Positions 1-8,693 of a DNA stretch of 51,493 nt are shown here, piece by piece. Below the pieces are notes generated by a model. It had not been told where the DNA came from. It saw only the letters and a program-made list of their open reading frames with translations, and made no database searches. This DNA is from Streptomycetaceae bacterium MP113-05 (GTDB taxonomy: Bacteria > Actinomycetota > Actinomycetes > Streptomycetales > Streptomycetaceae). Each line of letters opens with the position of its first letter. The stretch's first letter is position 1. The translations under genes were made by a program, and so were the position numbers. The stretch spans positions 336,700 to 388,192 of the forward strand of contig KI547039.1 of assembly GCA_000497405.1 (NCBI GenBank), read 5' to 3'.

Positions 1-712
1 GCCGCAGTTGCCCGACACCGGCGCGGCGCCGAACCTCTCCGGCGGCGCCCAGGTCTCCGAGTTCCTGACGCTGGAGGGCGACGAGAAGCTCGTCTGCCTG
101 ACCACACTGGACGAGTCCTCCCCCGGGCTGGCGCTCGGTACCGAGCAGGGCGTCGTCAAGCGCGTCGTGCCGGACTATCCCGGGCACAAGGAGGAGCTGG
201 AGGTCATCACCCTCAAGGAGGGCGACCGCATCGTCGGCGGTGTCGAACTCCGCACCGGCGAGGAGGACCTGGTCTTCATTTCCAGCGAGGCGCAGCTGTT
301 GCGCTACCCGGCCGGACAGGTGCGCCCGCAGGGCAGAGCGGCAGGCGGCATGGCGGGAATCAAGCTGGTGGAAGGCGCCCGCGTCGTCACGTTCACGGCG
401 GTCGATCCGTCGGTCGACGCCGTGGTGTTCACCGTCGCCGGCTCGCACGACACTCTGGACGACTCGGCGGCGACCGCCAAACTGACCCCGTTCGACCAGT
501 TCCCACGGAAGGGACGGGCGACGGGAGGCGTACGCTGCCAGCGGTTTCTGAAGGGCGAGGACTTCCTGACCATGGCCTGGGCGGTGCCCGCGCCCGCCAA
601 GGCCGCGACGGCCACCGGAGCCCCCGCCGGGCTTCCGGAGCCGGACCCCCGCCGGGACGGCTCCGGCCTGCCGCTGGGTGAACGGGTCGCGGCCGTCGCG
701 GGGCCCGTGTAG
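1..712 (+). CDS. parC: Topoisomerase IV subunit A, C-terminal part (partial at window start)
   Basis: Only the last 236 codons are present; the frame is open from base 2 and the true start lies before the window. The visible protein is the C-terminal beta-pinwheel of a type IIA topoisomerase A subunit. It shows repeated blade-like strands (for example GLALGTEQGVVKRV and EGDRIVGGVEL), and has no Tyr nucleophile domain because that lies upstream. This domain wraps DNA and steers decatenation or relaxation. I call ParC rather than GyrA because the gene lies a few kilobases from parE in a streptomycete background and there is no gyrB beside it. The final 40 residues are Ala/Pro/Gly-rich and look like a disordered tail. 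It ends 30 bp before the stop of the convergent CobW-type gene. Confidence 0.85.
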   Translation, partial: PQLPDTGAAPNLSGGAQVSEFLTLEGDEKLVCLTTLDESSPGLALGTEQGVVKRVVPDYPGHKEELEVITLKEGDRIVGGVELRTGEEDLVFISSEAQLLRYPAGQVRPQGRAAGGMAGIKLVEGARVVTFTAVDPSVDAVVFTVAGSHDTLDDSAATAKLTPFDQFPRKGRATGGVRCQRFLKGEDFLTMAWAVPAPAKAATATGAPAGLPEPDPRRDGSGLPLGERVAAVAGPV

Positions 713-742
713 ACCCCAGGCCGCTGACGCGGGTGGGGCGGT

Positions 743-1837
743 TCAGAGGTGGGCGATCTCCGTCTCGTCCAAACCGTCCCACCCGCCTCCCGCAGGCTCC
801 CCCTCCGCCGCGTCGACGTAGCGCAGGACGCCCCACATCCTCCGCGGATCGGCCGTGTCTCCGTCTGCGATGCAGGCGTCGAGGCCGGCACGCAGCACCT
901 GTGGGTCCGCACCGGTCCCGATGAGAACCAGCTCGGTGCCCGCCTCCGCGCCGCGGGTGCGGTCCACGGGTGCGAAGCGCAGGAAACCGCCGACCGCGTG
1001 GACCGCATAGCGGTGCACGGGGTCGGCCGCGCCGAAGTCGACGAAACCCTTGATCCGGTAGACGCCGTCCGGACGGCCGTCGAGGAAATCCAGGAGCCGC
1101 CGCGGCTCCATGGGGGCGGTCGCGGTGAACTCGACACTCTCGTAGCCGGCGTGCAGGTGGCCGCAGGTGCCCTCGCCGCTGTGCGGTTCCGCCTCCTGGA
1201 GGACGTCGAAGGAGAGCTGCTCGACGGCCGGGCGTTCCCGTCGGGGCCGGTCGAAGAGCAGCCCGGGGTCGATGCAACCGTACTCCGCCCGCACCACGGG
1301 TCCACCGGGGCTGAGCACCCGGAGGCTCTCCTCGAGCGCCGCCAGCGCCGCGGGGCCGGCGCGGTCCGTCTTGTTGAGCACCACCAGGTCGGCGGCCCGC
1401 AGGTGGCGGTCGAGTTCCGGGTGGCGCTCCCGGGTGGCGGGGTACTCGGCGGCGTCCACGACCTCGACCAGCCCGCCGTAGACGATGTGCGGGTTGCGGC
1501 TGGCGAGGATCATCCGGATCACCGTCTCGGGTTCGGCCAGCCCACTGGCCTCGACCACGAGGACGTCCATCCGTGCCGAGGGGCGGGCGAGCACGTCCAG
1601 TACGCCGTCCAGGTCCTCGGTGTCGACCGCACAGCAGAGGCATCCGTCGCCGAGCGACACCATGGAGTCCACCTGCCCGGCGACCGTCATGGCGTCGATC
1701 TCGATGCTGCCGAAGTCGTTGACGACCGCTCCGATACGGGTGCCGCCGCTGTGCCGCAGCAGATGGTTGAGCAGGGTGGTTTTGCCGGATCCGAGGAATC
1801 CGGCGAGGACGACGACCGGAATCCGGCGGGTGACCAC
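743..1837 (-). CDS. CobW/COG0523-family GTPase (metal chaperone type)
   Basis: A 364-residue G3E GTPase of the CobW/COG0523 family. The Walker A motif GFLGSGKTTLL is at residues 13-23. The metal-binding CLCC motif is at residues 66-69, and the G4-type NKTD motif is in VVLNKTDRAG. The C-terminal third fits the CobW_C domain (GHLHAGYESVEF, FLDGRPDGVYRIKGFVDF). These proteins use GTP to deliver metals, most often zinc or cobalt. Which metal this one handles cannot be read from the sequence. I chose the GTG at 1837 because GGAGGG sits six bases upstream and the family normally begins just before the P-loop; an in-frame ATG at 1954 has no such support. It is convergent with parC and divergent from the next gene. 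I saw no Zur-type box in the 147 bp upstream. Confidence 0.85.
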   Translation of the reverse strand: MVTRRIPVVVLAGFLGSGKTTLLNHLLRHSGGTRIGAVVNDFGSIEIDAMTVAGQVDSMVSLGDGCLCCAVDTEDLDGVLDVLARPSARMDVLVVEASGLAEPETVIRMILASRNPHIVYGGLVEVVDAAEYPATRERHPELDRHLRAADLVVLNKTDRAGPAALAALEESLRVLSPGGPVVRAEYGCIDPGLLFDRPRRERPAVEQLSFDVLQEAEPHSGEGTCGHLHAGYESVEFTATAPMEPRRLLDFLDGRPDGVYRIKGFVDFGAADPVHRYAVHAVGGFLRFAPVDRTRGAEAGTELVLIGTGADPQVLRAGLDACIADGDTADPRRMWGVLRYVDAAEGEPAGGGWDGLDETEIAHL

Positions 1838-1965
1838 GGCGGCCCTCCAGCGTGTCGGGGGATCTGGCGGCCCCGATCGTAGTCCAGGGACCGGGACCTC
1901 CGGGATGGAGGCCGCTGCCGCCCGTCCTGTCTCTCCTGGTGCGCGGACCGTCATGAACAAGCCAC

Positions 1966-1984
1966 AGAAGTTAGGCTCGCCTGT
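1966..1984. promoter_or_regulatory. Candidate iron box (DmdR/IdeR type) over a -10-like hexamer
   Basis: The bases 1971-1983 read ttaggctcgcctg. Aligned to the 19-bp actinobacterial iron box TTAGGTTAGGCTCACCTAA, the window matches 13 of 19, with nearly all matches in the core. The embedded TAGGCT (1972-1977) also fits a TAnnnT -10 element, eight bases before the GTG start of the downstream gene. Repression by an iron regulator is therefore plausible. The left half-site is poor, so this remains a candidate. Confidence 0.4.
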
Positions 1985-2974
1985 GTGAGAACGTGCGCCA
2001 CAGCATCCCGAGTGCAGGACGAACCCCCGGCGGCCACGGCTGCCACCGCCCGCACCTGGCTGCTGATCGAACAGCCCGGTCCGTGGGGCGCGAAAGCGCT
2101 GGCACAGAGCCATCTCGACCCCGCACTGGGCGACGCCCTCGACCGTGCAGCGGCACCGCACGGGGTGCGCGTCGCCCTCATCCGGCGCCCCGGGCCGCAC
2201 CCCGACCTCGGTGAGCCGCACGACCGCCGCGTCTTCGTCGCCCACACGGCGCCCGGCGCCTCCTGGGTGCTGACTCGCGGGACGACGGACGGCGCCGACC
2301 CCGCCCCCGCACTGCTGGGCATGGACTTCGCCGCGCTCGCCGGCGGCCACCGTGCGGGCACGGGTACGGGGTGGCTGGACCACCGGGGAGCACCGCTCAC
2401 ACTGGTGTGCACCAACGGCAAGCGGGACCGCTGCTGCGCACTCCTGGGCCGGCCACTGGCCGCCGAACTCGCCGCGTCCGCGCACGCCGACGTCTGGGAG
2501 ACGACCCACATCGGCGGCCATCGCTTCGCCCCCACCCTGCTCGTGCTGCCGTACGGCTACGCCTACGCGCGGGCAGCTTCGCACCACGTCAAGGCCGTGG
2601 TGGAGGCGGTTCGCAACGGCCGTGTGGTGACCGAGGGCTGCCGCGGCCGGTCGACCTGGGGACGCCCCGGACAGGCCGCCGACCTGGCCGTACGGGAGGC
2701 GACCGGTGAGCAGTATGCGGACGCGCTGGACGTCGTCGCCACCGAGCCTGTGGGCGGGGGTGGGACGGACCGGTGGGCGGTCACCGTGGCACACCGTGAC
2801 GGACGGCGCTGGCGGGTGGGCGTCCTGGCGGTGGCGGACGACGCCGCATCCGCGCCACCGAGCTGTGGAGCCGACCTCGGGCTGCCGCCCCGGATGCACG
2901 TGGACACTCTCGACGAGCTCCCGGCCGCTCCCCTCCCGGAAGGCCGGGCAGCAGCGGGGCCTTCCACCCTGTGA
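1985..2974 (+). CDS. Sucrase/ferredoxin-like family protein (thioredoxin-like [2Fe-2S] ferredoxin fold)
   Basis: A 329-residue member of the sucrase/ferredoxin-like family. Recognisable segments are the N-terminal block RTWLLIEQPGPWGAKAL, the cysteine-bearing VCTNGKRDRCCALLG and the following TTHIGGHRFAPTLLVLP. These form the thioredoxin-like ferredoxin core, with cysteines available for an iron-sulfur cluster. The family has no firmly established function; a redox role is inferred. The GTG at 1985 retains a family-like N-terminus (RTCATASR) but has no Shine-Dalgarno sequence. With a TAGGCT hexamer ending eight bases upstream, it looks leaderless. It overlaps the next gene by GTGA, suggesting coupled translation. 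Confidence 0.8.
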   Translation: MRTCATASRVQDEPPAATAATARTWLLIEQPGPWGAKALAQSHLDPALGDALDRAAAPHGVRVALIRRPGPHPDLGEPHDRRVFVAHTAPGASWVLTRGTTDGADPAPALLGMDFAALAGGHRAGTGTGWLDHRGAPLTLVCTNGKRDRCCALLGRPLAAELAASAHADVWETTHIGGHRFAPTLLVLPYGYAYARAASHHVKAVVEAVRNGRVVTEGCRGRSTWGRPGQAADLAVREATGEQYADALDVVATEPVGGGGTDRWAVTVAHRDGRRWRVGVLAVADDAASAPPSCGADLGLPPRMHVDTLDELPAAPLPEGRAAAGPSTL

Positions 2975-4647
2975 CGTTCGTGCCGGACCGGCCGACCGGG
3001 CCGCGCCGCACGAGGCGCTGGGGCGTGCCGGGGCGCATCGGTCTGCCCCGCCGCGTCTTCTCCCAGGTACTGCTGATGCAGTTGGCGATCATCACCGGCG
3101 TGACCGCCCTGGTCACCGGGATGTTCCTGGCGCCACTGAGCGCCGAGTTCGACGACCGTGCCACCCAGCGGGCCCTGGCCATCGCCCGGTCGACCACGGT
3201 CCAGCCCGGTCTGCCGGAGCTGCTGCGCTCCCCCACCGGCCCGTCGGCGGACGGGCCGGTGCAGCACAGAGCAGAGAGGGTGCGGCAGGCGACCGGCGCC
3301 AGCTACGTGGTCGTGATGGACACCCGAGGCATCCGCTGGTCGCACCCGGAGCGGCGGCGCATCGGACGGCGCGTCTCCACCGACCCGGCCCGTGCGTTGG
3401 CCGGACACGAGGTGCGGCACATCGATGTGGGAACACTGGGCCGTTCGGCACGCGGAAAGGTGCCCTTGCGGGACGAGACCGGCCGGATCGTCGGCGCGGT
3501 GTCCGTCGGCATCGCCTACGACAGTGTCCGGGAAAGGCTGCTGGGCGCCGTACCGGAACTCCTCGCCCACGCCGGGGGTGCGCTCGGCGTAGGCGTGCTC
3601 GCCGCACTGCTGGTCTCGCGACGGCTGCAACGGCAGACGCACGACCTCGCCTTCTCCGACATCTCGGCGCTGCTCGCCGAGCGTGAGGCGATGCTGCACG
3701 GCATCCGCGAAGGGGTCGTCGCACTCGACGGAGAGGGGCGGATCCGGCTGGTCAACGACGAGGCACAGCGGCTGCTGGACCTCCGGCCCCAGGACTCGGG
3801 ACGTGCCCTTCAGGACGCCCTCGGCGCCGGGCGTACGGCGGAGGTGCTCACCGGCCGGGTCACCGGGTGGGACCTGCTGACCGTCCGAGGCGGCCGGGTG
3901 CTGGTCGTCAACCGGATGCCCACCGACGACGGCGGCGCCGTGGTCACGCTCCGGGACCGGACGGAGCTGGAGCAGCTCGGCCGCGAACTGGACAGCTCCC
4001 GGGGCCTGGTCGACGCCCTGCGGGCCCAGGACCACGAACACGCCAATCGGCTGCACGTCCTGATGGGGCTTCTGGAGCTGCGACTCCACGACGAGGCGGC
4101 GGAGTACCTGGCTGAGGTGGTCGGCGTGCACCGGGCCACCGCGGAGCAGATCACCGGGCAGGTCCGGGACCCGCAGCTGGCCGCACTGCTCGTGGGCAAG
4201 GCGACGGTTGCCGCGGAACGGGACGTGCTGCTTCGGGTCTCTCCCGGGACGCTGCTGCCCGACCGGCTGGTCGACTCCCGGGAGCTGGTCACGGTGGTGG
4301 GCAACGTGGTGGACAACGCGCTGGACGCGGCGGCCGGCACCCACCGGGCGGAGGTCGGCGTGGAGCTGCTGCCGGAGGGCGAAACCGGAGTGCGTCTGCG
4401 GGTGACGGACAGCGGTCCGGGCGTTCCGGCGACCCGGCGCGAACAAGTCTTCGCCGAGGGCTGGTCCACCAAGCCGCCACCCGCGCACGGCAGGCGGGGG
4501 CTGGGTCTGGCCCTGGTCAAGCGGCTGGTGGAACGGCACGGCGGCACCATCCGGGTGGGCGAAGCACGGGGCGGCGGCGCGGAGTTCACCATTGCACTGC
4601 CGGACGCGCTCGCGCCGGATCCGGAGGCGGCGGACCGCATCACCTGA
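2971..4647 (+). CDS. CitA/DcuS-type sensor histidine kinase, no response regulator alongside
   Basis: A 558-residue membrane sensor kinase. There is a transmembrane helix at about residues 32-55, an extracytoplasmic sensor domain to about 190, a second helix near 195-215, a PAS-like segment (MLHGIREGVVALDGEGRI) and then the kinase core. The phospho-acceptor region reads QDHEHANRLHVL near residue 355, the form used by the CitA/DcuS family of dicarboxylate and citrate sensors. N, G1 and G2 boxes are intact (VVDNALDAA, DSGPGVP, GLGLALVKRL). It is probably co-translated with the preceding gene through the GTGA overlap. Such kinases normally sit beside a response regulator and often a carboxylate transporter. 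Neither is present: parE follows convergently after 71 bp. The ligand is unknown. Confidence 0.85.
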   Translation: MTFVPDRPTGPRRTRRWGVPGRIGLPRRVFSQVLLMQLAIITGVTALVTGMFLAPLSAEFDDRATQRALAIARSTTVQPGLPELLRSPTGPSADGPVQHRAERVRQATGASYVVVMDTRGIRWSHPERRRIGRRVSTDPARALAGHEVRHIDVGTLGRSARGKVPLRDETGRIVGAVSVGIAYDSVRERLLGAVPELLAHAGGALGVGVLAALLVSRRLQRQTHDLAFSDISALLAEREAMLHGIREGVVALDGEGRIRLVNDEAQRLLDLRPQDSGRALQDALGAGRTAEVLTGRVTGWDLLTVRGGRVLVVNRMPTDDGGAVVTLRDRTELEQLGRELDSSRGLVDALRAQDHEHANRLHVLMGLLELRLHDEAAEYLAEVVGVHRATAEQITGQVRDPQLAALLVGKATVAAERDVLLRVSPGTLLPDRLVDSRELVTVVGNVVDNALDAAAGTHRAEVGVELLPEGETGVRLRVTDSGPGVPATRREQVFAEGWSTKPPPAHGRRGLGLALVKRLVERHGGTIRVGEARGGGAEFTIALPDALAPDPEAADRIT

Positions 4648-4665
4648 GGCTGGCACCGGCGGGAC

Positions 4666-4690
4666 GCACGGGCCACCGGTCTCCCCGTGC
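4666..4690. terminator. Hairpin between convergent histidine kinase gene and parE
   Basis: A perfect 7-bp inverted repeat, gcacggg and cccgtgc, with an 11-nt loop lies between the two convergent stop codons. It is suitably placed to terminate both transcripts. There is no U-tract, which is usual in Streptomyces. Confidence 0.5.
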
Positions 4691-4718
4691 CGCCTCCCGA
4701 GCTGCCCGACGGCAGGTG

Positions 4719-6845
4719 TCAGACGTCGATGCGGGACCGGTCCAGCGTCGCCGCCGAGGTGGTGATGAACTCCCGTCGGGGTGCGACCTCGTTGCCCATC
4801 AGCAGGCTGAACGCCTCCTCGGCCGCCTCCAGGTCGCTGATGTTGATGCGCCGCAGCGTGCGGTACCGCGGGTCCATGGTGGTCTCGGCGAGCTGGTCGG
4901 CGTCCATCTCCCCCAGGCCCTTGTAGCGCTGGATGGAGTCCTTGTAACGCACGTTCCGGCGCTCCAGGTCCAGCAGGGTCTGACGCAGCTCGTTGTCGGA
5001 GTACGTGTAGACGTACTTGTCCTGGCCCTTCTTCGGGTTGATCAGCTCGATCCGGTGCAGCGGCGGCACGGCGGAGAAGACCCGCCCCTCCTCCACCATC
5101 GGCCGCATGTAGCGCTGGAAGAGCGTCAGCAGCAGGCAGCGGATGTGCGCGCCGTCGACGTCCGCGTCGGCAAGGAAGATCACTTTGCCGTAGCGAGCCT
5201 GGTCGATGTCGAAGGTCCGGCCGGACCCGGCTCCTATCACCTGGATGATCGCGCCGCACTCGGCGTTCTTCAGCATGTCCGAGACCGAGGACTTCTGGAC
5301 GTTGAGGATCTTCCCCCGGATCGGCAGCAGGGCCTGAAACTCGGAGTTCCGCGCGAGCTTTGCGGTGCCCAGCGCGGAGTCTCCCTCGACGATGAACAAC
5401 TCCGAGCGATCGACGTCGTCGCTCCGGCAGTCGGCCAGCTTCGCCGGCAGTGAGGACGACTCCAGCGCGGTCTTCCGGCGCTGTGCCTCCTTGTGCTGAC
5501 GAGCGGCGATACGGGTGCGGGCGGCCGCCACGACCTTCTCCAGCACCGAACGGGCCTGATGCCTGGCGTCCCGACCGGTGGACGTCAGGAAGGTCTTGAG
5601 CTCCTTGGCCACCACCTGGGCGACGATCCGGGAGGCGGCCGAGGTGCCCAGCACCTCCTTGGTCTGGCCCTCGAACTGCGGCTCCGCGAGCCGGACGGTC
5701 ACCACCGCGGTGAGACCCTCCATCGCGTCGTCCTTGACGACGTCGTCCTCCGCCACCCGCAGCAGCTTGGCCGTCCGGAGCGACTCGTTGACCGTGCGGG
5801 TCAGCGACCGCTCGAAGCCGGAGACGTGGGTTCCCCCCTTGGGGGTGGCGATGATGTTGACGAAGGACTTGACCGCGGTGTCGTAGCCGGTGCCCCAGCG
5901 GAGTGCGATGTCGACGCCGAGTTCCCGCTGCACCTCGGTGGGGATCATGTGGCCGCGGTCGTCGAGAACCGGAACGGTCTCCTTGAAGCTACCCTGCCCC
6001 TGCAACCGCACCACGTCACACACCGCGCGGTCCTGCGCAAGGTACTCGCAGAACTCGCTGATGCCGCCGTCGTAGCGGAACACCTCCTCGGTGGCCTCTC
6101 CGTCGTCCAGGCCACGCTCATCCCTGACGACGAGCGTCAGGCCGGGGACCAGGAAGGCGGTCTGCCGGGCCCGGGCGTACAGCGTCTCCAGCGCGAGCCG
6201 GGCGTCCCTGAGGAAGATCTGGCGGTCGGCCCAGTAGCGCACCCTGGTGCCGGTGGCCGCCTTCGGGATCTTCTTGCCCTTCAGCAGGCCGGGGGCGGGG
6301 TCGAAGGGGGCGTCCGGACCGGATTCGGTGAAGATGCCGGGGACCCCACGGCGGAAGCTGATCCCGTGCGTGCGGCCGTTGCGGTCGACCTCGACGTCGA
6401 GCCGGGAGGACAGCGCGTTCACCACGGAGGCGCCCACGCCGTGCAGGCCGCCCGAGGCGGCGTAGGAGCCGCCGCCGAACTTGCCGCCGGCGTGCAGCTT
6501 GGTCATCACGACCTCGACGCCCGACAGCTTCGTCTTCGGCTCGACGTCGACGGGGATGCCGCGGCCGTTGTCCCGGACCTCCACCGAGCCGTCGTCGTGG
6601 AGGAGGATCTCGATGTGGTCACAGTGGCCACCGAGCGCCTCGTCGACGGAGTTGTCGATGATCTCCCACAGGCAGTGCATCAGGCCGCGACTGTCGGTGG
6701 AGCCGATGTACATGCCCGGGCGTTTACGGACGGCTTCCAGGCCCTCGAGAACGAGCAGGTGCCGCGCGGTGTAATTGGACCCGCCGTCCCGGTCCGCTCC
6801 GGACAGCAGTGCGGTGGAAGACGATACTGACGTCTCGGCGGTCAC
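4719..6845 (-). CDS. parE: DNA topoisomerase IV subunit B
   Basis: A 708-residue type IIB ATPase subunit that pairs with ParC to decatenate daughter chromosomes. The N-terminal GHKL domain contains the ATP-lid and binding motifs (EIIDNSVDEAL, DNGRGIPVD, GGLHGVGASVVNAL). The transducer domain follows. The Toprim domain then shows EGDSALGTAK and the metal-binding DADVDGAHIR, and the protein ends with the usual C-terminal IQRYKGLGEMDADQL block. The GTG at 6845 is preceded by GAGGAG at eight bases and gives the expected family length; an upstream in-frame ATG near 6940 lacks support. It is transcribed away from a small DUF7455 gene across a 433-bp divergent region. Confidence 0.93.
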   Translation of the reverse strand: MTAETSVSSSTALLSGADRDGGSNYTARHLLVLEGLEAVRKRPGMYIGSTDSRGLMHCLWEIIDNSVDEALGGHCDHIEILLHDDGSVEVRDNGRGIPVDVEPKTKLSGVEVVMTKLHAGGKFGGGSYAASGGLHGVGASVVNALSSRLDVEVDRNGRTHGISFRRGVPGIFTESGPDAPFDPAPGLLKGKKIPKAATGTRVRYWADRQIFLRDARLALETLYARARQTAFLVPGLTLVVRDERGLDDGEATEEVFRYDGGISEFCEYLAQDRAVCDVVRLQGQGSFKETVPVLDDRGHMIPTEVQRELGVDIALRWGTGYDTAVKSFVNIIATPKGGTHVSGFERSLTRTVNESLRTAKLLRVAEDDVVKDDAMEGLTAVVTVRLAEPQFEGQTKEVLGTSAASRIVAQVVAKELKTFLTSTGRDARHQARSVLEKVVAAARTRIAARQHKEAQRRKTALESSSLPAKLADCRSDDVDRSELFIVEGDSALGTAKLARNSEFQALLPIRGKILNVQKSSVSDMLKNAECGAIIQVIGAGSGRTFDIDQARYGKVIFLADADVDGAHIRCLLLTLFQRYMRPMVEEGRVFSAVPPLHRIELINPKKGQDKYVYTYSDNELRQTLLDLERRNVRYKDSIQRYKGLGEMDADQLAETTMDPRYRTLRRINISDLEAAEEAFSLLMGNEVAPRREFITTSAATLDRSRIDV

Positions 6846-7278
6846 GCGGTTCGCTCCTCGCTGAATTCTTCTGGTGTGGCGGTGGTGCCGGAACAGAGGG
6901 TACCGAGGCCCCGTTGAGCCTTTGTGCAGGGCGTCCATGCTAACGCAGCGTCGCATGTACGTTCGATAACACGTATGGGTGACGTGTACATCACGTTCCC
7001 TCACAGGCATGAACCCTTTAGGCTCCGGGCACGTCCTCAGACACGAACCGTAGATTCGGCTCGTAGCCGCAACCGACACCGACTCCCACCCTCCGACATC
7101 TCCATCACTACCCGAGCACAGCCAGCAACCGACGCACCACGGCTCATTCGCCGCCAACCGGCAGCATTCCGGCCGTTACGGAGAGAGATTCTCCTGGAAG
7201 TCCCGGAGCGGGAACGTTTTCGGGCTGGTTGGATGTTGACCCTGGTACGACAGCTCGTCGAGCTAGAGAAGAGGCGAC
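6846..7278. promoter_or_regulatory. Divergent parE / DUF7455 intergenic region
   Basis: This 433-bp region must carry promoters in both directions. The clearest element is an inverted repeat at 6969-6987, ACACGT-N7-ACGTGT, inside a locally AT-richer patch that also contains the larger imperfect repeat atgtac/gtacat. A TTGACC hexamer at 7236-7241 is the best -35 candidate for the rightward gene, but no convincing -10 follows at the right spacing. No open frame here looks like a gene. Confidence 0.4.
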
Positions 7279-7509
7279 GTGACTACTGTTCTGACACCTG
7301 CGACCCCGCTGACGGCCGCTGACCGCTGCGACCGCTGCAACGCACAGGCCTACCTGCGCGTCGTACTGCTCAGTGGCGGAGAGCTGCTGTTCTGCGCGCA
7401 CCACGGCCGCAAGTTCGAGCCGGAGCTGAAGAAGATCGCCGCGGAAATACAGGACGAGACGGAGAAGCTCACCGCTGATCCGGCGACCACAGGCGACGAC
7501 GAGCGCTGA
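7279..7509 (+). CDS. Small DUF7455-type conserved actinobacterial protein
   Basis: A 76-residue protein with two CxxC-like half-sites: CDRCNAQAYL near residue 16 and FCAHHGRKFEPEL near residue 40. The pattern Cys-x2-Cys followed by Cys-x-His-His suggests a small zinc-ribbon-like fold. I recall this family (DUF7455) as conserved in actinobacteria, commonly near hrdB and parE, with no known function. The start is a GTG preceded by GAAGAGG. The short acidic C-terminus (TTGDDER) looks disordered. It is divergent from parE and convergent with the secreted protease, and a very strong hairpin follows the stop. Confidence 0.75.
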   Translation: MTTVLTPATPLTAADRCDRCNAQAYLRVVLLSGGELLFCAHHGRKFEPELKKIAAEIQDETEKLTADPATTGDDER

Positions 7510-7594
7510 CGTCCCGTCTCGGGCGTGAAAAGCGCCGGAGAACACCGGCGTCCAGCGCGCGAGACAAGCTCGGGCCGGCTCGAGGGCCGGACAG

Positions 7595-7634
7595 GACGGG
7601 CGGCTCCCCGGCACAGGCCGGGGAGCCGCCCGTC
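7595..7634. terminator. Perfect 17-bp hairpin terminator, bidirectional
   Basis: Bases 7595-7611 and 7618-7634 are exact reverse complements of 17 bp with a 6-nt loop (cacagg). The hairpin lies between the convergent DUF7455 and protease stop codons, so it probably terminates both. Confidence 0.85.
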
Positions 7635-7652
7635 GGCATGTCCGGAGCACGT

Positions 7653-8615
7653 TCAGGGCTGCGGAGTTCCCGGCGTCCCGGTCTCGCCGGGCCCGGGGAC
7701 GGCGCGTGCCCGGACGCCCGGGGCCCGGGCACGAAGGGCTGCGAGCACCGCCGAGATCCGCGTGTAGACCCCCGGGCTGCTCCGCTCGCCGCACCCGATC
7801 CCCCAGGAGACCAGCCCCACCAGCCTGCCGGACGCCACCAGTGGCCCGCCGCTGTCCCCCTGGCAGGCGTCCCGCCCGCCGCCCGTCAGGCCCGCACACA
7901 GCATCGATGCGGCCTGAAAGGTAACCGCCGCTCCCCCCGGGTAGGCCTCGGCACAGGCCTGATCGGGCAGCAGCCACACCCGGGCCGCGTGGAGGGTATC
8001 GGCGTAGCTCCCGTCGCCGTGCACGTCCCCCCAGCCGTAGACGACGGCCTCGGCACCTGGCCGGTAGGCCTCGTCCCCCGCCTCGGCCGTTTCGATCGAC
8101 TGCGCCCCGGTGACCGGATCGGCCAGGGTCAGTACGGCGAAGTCCCCGGCATTGGTCTCGCGGTCGTGCTCCGGGTTGACCCACACCGCGGTCACCGACG
8201 TCTCCCGGCCCACGTCGCTCGTGAGGTCGTCACGGCCGGATATCACCCGCAGGTCCGTGACCTGCCTCCGGTCCACGCCCAGTACAGCGGTGCTCAGGCA
8301 GTGCGCGGCCGTGAGGACCGTACGGGGCCCCACGAGGGCTCCGCCGCAGAACTGGCCGGAGCGCTCTTCCCCGAAGCGCGTCCGACTCGCCAGCGCCACC
8401 GTCCAGGAGTGCTCCGCGACGCCCACGTGACGGCCACCCACGACCGTCCCGTCCCGGACGGAGGCGGGGTTCTTCGCATCGAGCGCCACCCCTGCCTCTC
8501 GCACCCCGGGTACGGCGTCGGCGTCGGCATCCCGGAAGTGTGCCGAGGCCGCCGGCACCGTGCAGGCCAGCAGCAGGAGCGGGCATATGAGCGGGCGCAG
8601 CAGACGATGTCGCAC
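7653..8615 (-). CDS. Secreted trypsin-like serine protease (S1 family)
   Basis: A 320-residue protein with a typical Sec signal peptide: basic start MRHRLLRPL, hydrophobic core and AASA cleavage region near residue 25. The chymotrypsin-fold catalytic triad is complete: His105 in LTAAHCL, Asp158 in AGDFAVL and Ser255 in GDSGGPL. Asp at DAC (residue 249), six before the catalytic Ser, fits trypsin-like specificity for Arg or Lys. The mature enzyme begins near VVGGRHVGV (residue 58), so residues 26-57 look like a propeptide. The Pro/Gly-rich C-terminal tail is extra. The GTG start has GGGGAGG seven bases upstream. Its substrate is unknown. Confidence 0.88.
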   Translation of the reverse strand: MRHRLLRPLICPLLLLACTVPAASAHFRDADADAVPGVREAGVALDAKNPASVRDGTVVGGRHVGVAEHSWTVALASRTRFGEERSGQFCGGALVGPRTVLTAAHCLSTAVLGVDRRQVTDLRVISGRDDLTSDVGRETSVTAVWVNPEHDRETNAGDFAVLTLADPVTGAQSIETAEAGDEAYRPGAEAVVYGWGDVHGDGSYADTLHAARVWLLPDQACAEAYPGGAAVTFQAASMLCAGLTGGGRDACQGDSGGPLVASGRLVGLVSWGIGCGERSSPGVYTRISAVLAALRARAPGVRARAVPGPGETGTPGTPQP

Positions 8616-8693
8616 GCGGCCTCCCCACGTCGGTGGCGTCCGTGACCACCCAGGGTCGACCCTTGGCGCACCGTCCGCATCCGGAGCAACAGC

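Noticed and set aside
1838-1984. A Zur box upstream of the CobW-type GTPase gene
   Set aside because: No sequence close to the Streptomyces Zur motif was found in the spacer.
2563-5259. An 898-codon minus-strand open frame
   Set aside because: It is antisense to the ferredoxin-type and kinase genes and out of frame with parE; the translation has no recognisable domain.
5493-6830. A 445-codon plus-strand open frame
   Set aside because: Mirror frame of parE with His/Gly/Val-rich unnatural composition.
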